Positions 59,867-64,000 of a stretch of DNA of 64,000 nucleotides are shown here, one piece after another. The stretch is from AC-32 sp963755635 (GTDB taxonomy: Bacteria; Actinomycetota; Thermoleophilia; Gaiellales; Gaiellaceae), in the NCBI GenBank assembly GCA_963755635.1, contig CAVWKS010000010.1:62001-126000 (forward strand). The letters run 5' to 3'. The position numbers and the translations under genes were made by a program. The notes beneath the pieces are model-generated. The model ran no database searches. It was not told the origin of the DNA and saw only the letters and a list, made by a program, of their open reading frames with translations. The stretch's first letter is position 1. Each line of letters begins with the position of its first letter.

Positions 59867-61095
59867 CGGCTGGCTGCGGCCGGCGGCTCGGGAGGCTGCT
59901 GGACGGGCGCCATCGGGCGCGTCTCAGCCGGCTCGAGCTCGACCTCGATCGGCACGGTCCCGCCTCCCTGCCACGGCTCGAGCGCCACCCGCTCGCCGAA
60001 GAACTCCCAGATCGCGCGTCCGGCGGCCAGGAACGGCAGCGCCACCAGCGCGCCCGGCAGCCCGTAGATCTCGCCTCCCGCAAGCAGCCCGAAGATGACG
60101 AGCAGCGGGTGCAGCCGCAGGGCGTTGCCCATCACGTTCGGAACGACGACGTGCCCCTCGAGCTGGTGGATGCCCAGGAAGAGCAGCGCCACCCAGACGG
60201 CGGAGATCGGGTGCACGATCAGCTCGTAGATGAGCGGCGGGATCGCCCCCAGCCACGGGCCGATGTAGGGGATCAGCTCCGTCACGGCCACCCACGCGCC
60301 GAACAGCACGGCGTACTTGTCGGCGCCCGGCGCCCAGCCCAGCGTGCCGAGCAGCCAGAGCCCCAGGCCCGCGCTCGTCCCGATGATCAGCGAGAGCAGC
60401 ACCTGCCCGCGCACGTAGCTCGCGAGCGAATGCTCGATCCGGGCGATCAGCGGCGGCGAGCCCGGCCCGGGCGGAAAGCGGCGGTCCACCGCGCCGGCCA
60501 GCCGCGGCATCCCGAGCAGCATGTAGATCGAGACCACGATCACCAGGACGAGGCTGAAGAGGAACTTGACCGTTCCGACCGCCGCCCCCTCGACGAAGTT
60601 GATCACCTTGCCTGTGTACTTCGTCGCGTCCTTCTTGCGGATCTTCTCGACCACGTCGTGGCCTTGCTTCCGGATCTTGATCGAGGCGAGCCGGTGGGTG
60701 TCGAGCCAGTGCTGGAGGCGGTCGACGTCGCTGTACGCGCGCGTCCGGTGGGCCTGTCCGTGCTCGACCGTAAAGTAGTTGTTCACGCGGCTCGCGCTCG
60801 ATTTCGTCTGGTTCACGACGACGGTGCCGAGCGCGACGCCCGCCAGGATCACGATGGCCGCGAACGTCACATACACGATCGCAATGCCGAACCCGCGGGG
60901 GATCCAGACCCGGGTCAGGCCGCGGATGATCGGGTTCAGGAGGAACGCGATCAGGGCAGCGATCAGGAAGAGGAAGACGACGTGACGCGCGGCACCGGCC
61001 ACCACCCAGAGGAAGAGCAGCAGCAGCGGCAGACCGACGAGCTGGATCCAGCGCGGTATCTGGATCTTCGCGGCCACGGCAGGAGGCCCGGCCAT
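59863..61095 (-). CDS. AI-2E family (PerM/YdiK) membrane protein
   Basis: A 410-residue membrane protein with about eight helices, including FLFLIAALIAFLLNPIIRGL at the N-terminus and GWAPGADKYAVLFGAWVAVTELIPYIGPWLGAIPPLI plus FLGIHQLEGHVVVPNVMG in the C-terminal block, which are family hallmarks. Members export small molecules or act as Na+/H+ antiporters. ATG 61095 is chosen over 61104 because TACGAT lies 7 nt upstream. It leads the transporter-hemB operon. Confidence 0.88.
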   Translation of the reverse strand: MAGPPAVAAKIQIPRWIQLVGLPLLLLFLWVVAGAARHVVFLFLIAALIAFLLNPIIRGLTRVWIPRGFGIAIVYVTFAAIVILAGVALGTVVVNQTKSSASRVNNYFTVEHGQAHRTRAYSDVDRLQHWLDTHRLASIKIRKQGHDVVEKIRKKDATKYTGKVINFVEGAAVGTVKFLFSLVLVIVVSIYMLLGMPRLAGAVDRRFPPGPGSPPLIARIEHSLASYVRGQVLLSLIIGTSAGLGLWLLGTLGWAPGADKYAVLFGAWVAVTELIPYIGPWLGAIPPLIYELIVHPISAVWVALLFLGIHQLEGHVVVPNVMGNALRLHPLLVIFGLLAGGEIYGLPGALVALPFLAAGRAIWEFFGERVALEPWQGGGTVPIEVELEPAETRPMAPVQQPPEPPAAASR

Positions 61096-61102
61096 GCGGC
61101 GC

Positions 61103-61108
61103 ATCGTA
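61103..61108 (-). promoter_or_regulatory. -10-like TACGAT (leaderless)
   Basis: TACGAT lies 7 nt before ATG 61095 and probably drives the AI-2E, ABC transporter and hemB genes. Confidence 0.45.
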
Positions 61109-61160
61109 GCGCGCGGGTCGTACCACTCAAGCCGCCCGCCTGGGACTGGGACTGGGATCC

Positions 61161-61220
61161 CGCTCCCGGTCGCGGCGAAGCCGCGACCTCCGCTCCTGGG
61201 CGGCTCCGTCGAGCCTACGC
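61161..61220. repeat. Stem-loop repeat, copy B
   Basis: CGCTCCCGG, a TCGCGGC-GAA-GCCGCGA hairpin, ACCTCCGCTC, a variable ~5 bp, then GGCTCCGTCGAGCCTACGC. It lies in the gap between divergent genes. A short TGGGAC tandem precedes it at 61141-61156. Confidence 0.7.
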
Positions 61221-61286
61221 CGCTGACACCGACGGAGCGCTCGCGCTCGCACCCCGGCCGGTTCCGCAGCGCGAGGCGATGTGCGT

Positions 61287-61292
61287 TACCGT
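61287..61292 (+). promoter_or_regulatory. -10-like TACCGT (leaderless)
   Basis: TACCGT lies 7 nt before the ATG at 61300. Confidence 0.4.
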
Positions 61293-61299
61293 GCCCCGG

Positions 61300-62088
61300 A
61301 TGTCACCACCCTCCGGGCACGCACTACCGGTGCGGCGTAGGCGGGCGGAGTTGGCTGCCGCACGCCGCAAGAGACGAGTGGTGGGCTCTCTTCTGCTCGC
61401 TGCCGTCGTGCTGATCACCCTGCTCCTGACCGCTTTCGGCTCGGGCAAGGGCGCTGCGCCGCCGCTTGCCCCGACGGCTCCCTCGCCAGCGGCCCGCCTG
61501 CTGCCGTCCGGGCCGCCGCAGCCACAGGTGGTCGCGCTCAGCGGCGCGCTCAGGCTCGACCTGCCGATCGCCCAGGGCCGCGTGACCGCGATCGGCTACC
61601 ACGCCTCCGGCGACGGCGCGATCGCGCTCGACCCGGTCGGGCACCAGGCCAACCAGGGCCTGATCGACCGGCTCGGGCACAAGCTCTTCGGCGGCGGCGG
61701 GCACGGCCTGAGCTACTACGTCGTCAGCGGCGGCACCGGGCCTTCCACGGCGACGCTCGACGTCGGCGCGGCGCCCGGCACGGACGTCTACTCGCCGGTC
61801 GACGGCACGATCGTCGGGATCACGCCCTACGTCCTCGACGGCAAGACCTACGGCGCGCGGATCGACATCCAGCCGACCGGCACGCCTTCGCTGGTCGTCT
61901 CTCTGACCCACCTGCGGCCAGACCCGAGCCTGACCGTCGGCTCGACGGTGGCGGCGACGACGTCGAAGGTCGGCACGGTGCTCAACCTCGCGGGCGTCGA
62001 GCAGCAGGCGCTCTCCCACTACACCGCGGACGCCGGGAACCACGTCGCGATCTCCGCGCACAACGCGGCCGCCCTCTCCTTCCCCTAG
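61300..62088 (+). CDS. Membrane-anchored M23-peptidase-like protein, catalytic residues lost
   Basis: A 262-residue protein: basic N-terminus, membrane anchor at about 29-47 (VVGSLLLAAVVLITLLLTAFG), Pro/Ala-rich linker, then a beta-rich domain whose GAAPGTDVYSPVDGTIVGI aligns with the HxG-x-D-x-x-x-P-x-G-x-V stretch of M23 peptidases. The zinc His is absent there, and the HLHFE-like end is GNHVAISA. It is probably a wall-binding or structural relative rather than an active peptidase. Leaderless ATG. Confidence 0.7.
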   Translation: MSPPSGHALPVRRRRAELAAARRKRRVVGSLLLAAVVLITLLLTAFGSGKGAAPPLAPTAPSPAARLLPSGPPQPQVVALSGALRLDLPIAQGRVTAIGYHASGDGAIALDPVGHQANQGLIDRLGHKLFGGGGHGLSYYVVSGGTGPSTATLDVGAAPGTDVYSPVDGTIVGITPYVLDGKTYGARIDIQPTGTPSLVVSLTHLRPDPSLTVGSTVAATTSKVGTVLNLAGVEQQALSHYTADAGNHVAISAHNAAALSFP

Positions 62089-62100
62089 GAACCCGGGCCG

Positions 62101-62880
62101 CTGAAGATCCTCTTCGTCGCCGACGTCTTCGGCACCCCCGGCCGCGCCGCGCTCGAGGAACGCCTCGGGACGCTGAAGGAGGAGCTGGGCGCCGGCTTCT
62201 GCGTCGTCAACGGCGAGAACGTCGCCGACGGCGCCGGCATCACGCCGAAGCTCGCCGAGAAGCTGCTCGCCGCGGGCGCCGACGTGCTCACGCTCGGCAA
62301 CCACGTCTGGCGGCGGAGGGAGATCGGGCCCTATCTAAAGAGCGCTGAGCGGGTCGTCCGGCCGGCGAACCTCGGCAGCTCGGCGCCCGGGAGCGGGCTC
62401 GCGGTGGTCGACGCGGAGGACGGCACGCCGGTCGCGGTCGTGAACCTCCAGGGGAGCCTGTTCATCCCGACGCCCATCAGCCCGTTCGAGATCGTCGACG
62501 AGCTGGTGGAGGAGGCGCGCTCGCGGGCGAAGGTGATCGTCGTCGACTTCCACGCCGAGGCGACGAGCGAGAAGATCGCCATGGCCCGGTTGCTCGACGG
62601 GCTCGTGACGGCGGTGATCGGGACGCACACGCACGTGCAGACGAGCGACGCGCGCGTGCAGCCGGGCGGAACCGCCGCGATCACCGACGCCGGGATGACC
62701 GGCCCGCACGACTCGGTGATCGGCGTCAAGGCGGAGCTCGCGATCTCGCGCATGCGCACGGGGATGCCGGTTCGCTTCGAGCCGGCGGAGGGCGGCGTCC
62801 GGATCGAGGGCGTGCTCGTCGAGTGCAACGCGGACGGCCGCGCGCTCAGCTGCGAAGCGGTACGGGTTCCCGTTCCCTGA
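62101..62880 (+). CDS. ymdB: YmdB-type metallophosphoesterase, apparent CTG start
   Basis: A 259-residue phosphodiesterase family protein: LKILFVADVFGTPGRAAL, VVNGENVADGAGIT, TLGNHVWRRREI, VDFHAEATSEKIAMARLLDG and GTHTHVQTSDARVQPGGTAAITDAGMTGP match YmdB, a 2',3'-cyclic-nucleotide phosphodiesterase. All metal ligands are present. The frame upstream is closed by the TAG of the preceding gene, and only CTG 62101 can start the conserved N-terminus. The 3' end overlaps the convergent GT87-like gene by 35 bp. Confidence 0.9.
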   Translation: MKILFVADVFGTPGRAALEERLGTLKEELGAGFCVVNGENVADGAGITPKLAEKLLAAGADVLTLGNHVWRRREIGPYLKSAERVVRPANLGSSAPGSGLAVVDAEDGTPVAVVNLQGSLFIPTPISPFEIVDELVEEARSRAKVIVVDFHAEATSEKIAMARLLDGLVTAVIGTHTHVQTSDARVQPGGTAAITDAGMTGPHDSVIGVKAELAISRMRTGMPVRFEPAEGGVRIEGVLVECNADGRALSCEAVRVPVP

Positions 62881-64000
62881 CGAGGAGCACCGCGAGCAGA
62901 GCGACCAGCGTCAGGTCGCGGGCGAAGACCGCCCAGGACGGGAACGCCTTCAGCTCCAGCACGAGATCCCAGTAGCGGATCGGGAACCAGAGCTGCGTCA
63001 GGAGCAGCCCGAGCGCGAGGAGCGCCGACGCAACCAGCCCGCGCCGCCCGCCGACGAGCGGCACGAGCGGGATCAGCCAGATCATGAACTGCGGCGAGAG
63101 CACCTTGTCGAAAGCGACGAAGGCAACCACTGCGGCGGCCGAGAAGCGGACGAGCCGCTCCGGTGTCGCGGGCGGGCGCGCCGCGAGCAGCCAGATCCCG
63201 AGCAGGCTCGCCACGAGCACGGCCGTCTCGGCGATCCCGAGCCCGCGAGGCAGCGAGCCGGCGAGGTTCTGCGAGCCGTGGCTCGTGACGACGTTCAGAT
63301 GGAGCCCGCCGACCTGGTGCGCGGCGAGCAGGATCCCGGAGCCGAGGCTCTCGATCTGGAGCGGCCGCGACGCCTGCCGGCGGATGCTCTCCCAGACGCC
63401 GTCGGGCGCGACCACGAGGAACGGGACGACGCAGACCGCGACCCCGAGCGCCGCGCAGCCGAGGCAGAGCAGCGCCTCCCGCCGGCCGCGCCTGCGCCAG
63501 ACGTACGCGAGCGCGGGCGGCACGATCACCGCGGGAAAGATCTTCGCCGCGAAGCCGACGCCGAGCGCGGCGAAGCCCCAGCGCTGCCGCCCGGCGAGCA
63601 CCGCCGCCAGCCCGCCCACGGCGAGCGCGGCCGGCCAGAGGTCGTAGCGGTAGATCACCACTGAGCCGAGCACGAGCGGCGCGAGCGCGAAGAAGCCGAG
63701 CGCACCGGCGAGCCGCTCGTTCGACGCGCCGAGCTCGCGGAGCGCGTAGGCCATCGCGAGCAGCGTCGCGCCGGCGAGCAGCCCGAGCAGCACCTGGAAC
63801 CGGCGCTGGTAGCTCGTGAAGCCCGGCTTCCCGACGGCCGGTAGCGCGAACGCCGGCAGCGCCGCCGGCGGGTACTCGACGCGGAAGTCGCGGTACGGAA
63901 CCTTCCCGCCGACGATCGCGATCCCGTAGCGGTGGTACTCGACCGTGTCGAGGATCAGCTTGTGCCGGTAGAAGCCGAAGTGGAGGAGCGTCAGCGAGAG
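62846..64000 (-). CDS. GT87/DUF2029-like mannosyltransferase-type membrane protein, 5' end outside the window
   Basis: 385 codons are visible, with the frame open through base 64000, so the N-terminus lies beyond. About nine membrane helices. Near the visible start, PYRDFRVEYPPAALPAF is the typical periplasmic loop of GT87 polyprenyl-phosphate-mannose-dependent transferases. GFAALGVGFAAKIFPAVIVPPAL and VLSPQFMIWLIPLVPLV are also typical. It probably adds a sugar to a lipid or wall glycan outside the membrane. Confidence 0.82.
   Translation of the reverse strand, partial: LSLTLLHFGFYRHKLILDTVEYHRYGIAIVGGKVPYRDFRVEYPPAALPAFALPAVGKPGFTSYQRRFQVLLGLLAGATLLAMAYALRELGASNERLAGALGFFALAPLVLGSVVIYRYDLWPAALAVGGLAAVLAGRQRWGFAALGVGFAAKIFPAVIVPPALAYVWRRRGRREALLCLGCAALGVAVCVVPFLVVAPDGVWESIRRQASRPLQIESLGSGILLAAHQVGGLHLNVVTSHGSQNLAGSLPRGLGIAETAVLVASLLGIWLLAARPPATPERLVRFSAAAVVAFVAFDKVLSPQFMIWLIPLVPLVGGRRGLVASALLALGLLLTQLWFPIRYWDLVLELKAFPSWAVFARDLTLVALLAVLLVREREPVPLRS

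Noticed and set aside
61284..61310. Similarity of the region around ATG 61300 (CCGGATGTCACC) to the dispersed repeat
   Set aside because: Only about 10 bp match and the context differs; likely chance.

Overview
The window is GC-rich actinobacterial-type chromosome, most likely from the Thermoleophilia / Gaiellales-Solirubrobacterales lineage. This is inferred from gene content: futalosine-type menaquinone genes, a QcrABC menaquinol:cytochrome c reductase, a UvrD2-like helicase with an HRDC domain, and secreted proteins of a style common in that class. No rRNA, tRNA, CRISPR array, transposase or integrase was recognised.

Layout. (1) 1-5.1 kb: surface polysaccharide genes (flippase, O-antigen ligase-like protein, FlgD/Ig-like protein, PIG-L deacetylase, formyltransferase). 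(2) 5.2-12.5 kb: a sulfur locus. A TauE/SafE permease and a divergent Rrf2 regulator lie beside a seven-gene, fully overlapping operon: FAD reductase, two-subunit class I fumarase, ComA phosphosulfolactate synthase, CysH, CysC and Sat. No sulfite reductase is present. (3) 12.5-29.1 kb: methyltransferase, maleylacetate-reductase-like dehydrogenase with a LysR regulator, sugar transferase, aldo/keto reductase, AsnB, ASCH and DUF354 proteins, a secreted Ig-like protein, UvrD2, and a second polysaccharide set (CapD-like epimerase, DegT aminotransferase, DedA, phosphodiester glycosidase). (4) 29.2-31.5 kb: an unusual radical SAM protein coupled to MqnC. (5) 31.5-44.1 kb: an accessory zone of short single genes, many on the minus strand (five cupins, one of them a remnant, kinases, a nucleotidyltransferase, PIN, EVE, DUF2569, PRC-barrel), with gene remnants. 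From 37.8 to 43.7 kb the genes are punctuated by ten copies of a ~28-bp repeat, all in one orientation, like a cassette array. (6) 44.2-51.3 kb: menaquinone maturation genes (mqnA, polyprenyl diphosphate synthase, menG, ubiX, ubiD) interleaved with qcrABC. (7) 51.3-56.2 kb: two paralogous cyclase/NB-ARC/TPR regulators. (8) 56.2-64 kb: small membrane protein, hemB, ABC transporter, AI-2E family permease, M23-like protein, YmdB-type phosphoesterase, and a GT87-like membrane protein that runs off the end.

Two window-wide properties matter for interpretation. Many operon-leading genes have a TANNNT hexamer ending 6-8 nt before ATG/GTG, consistent with leaderless transcription, and I used this to choose several starts. 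In addition, about a dozen otherwise conserved genes carry single-base frameshifts, often in G/C runs. These look like consensus errors of a draft assembly rather than true pseudogenes, except in the accessory zone, where real decay is plausible.
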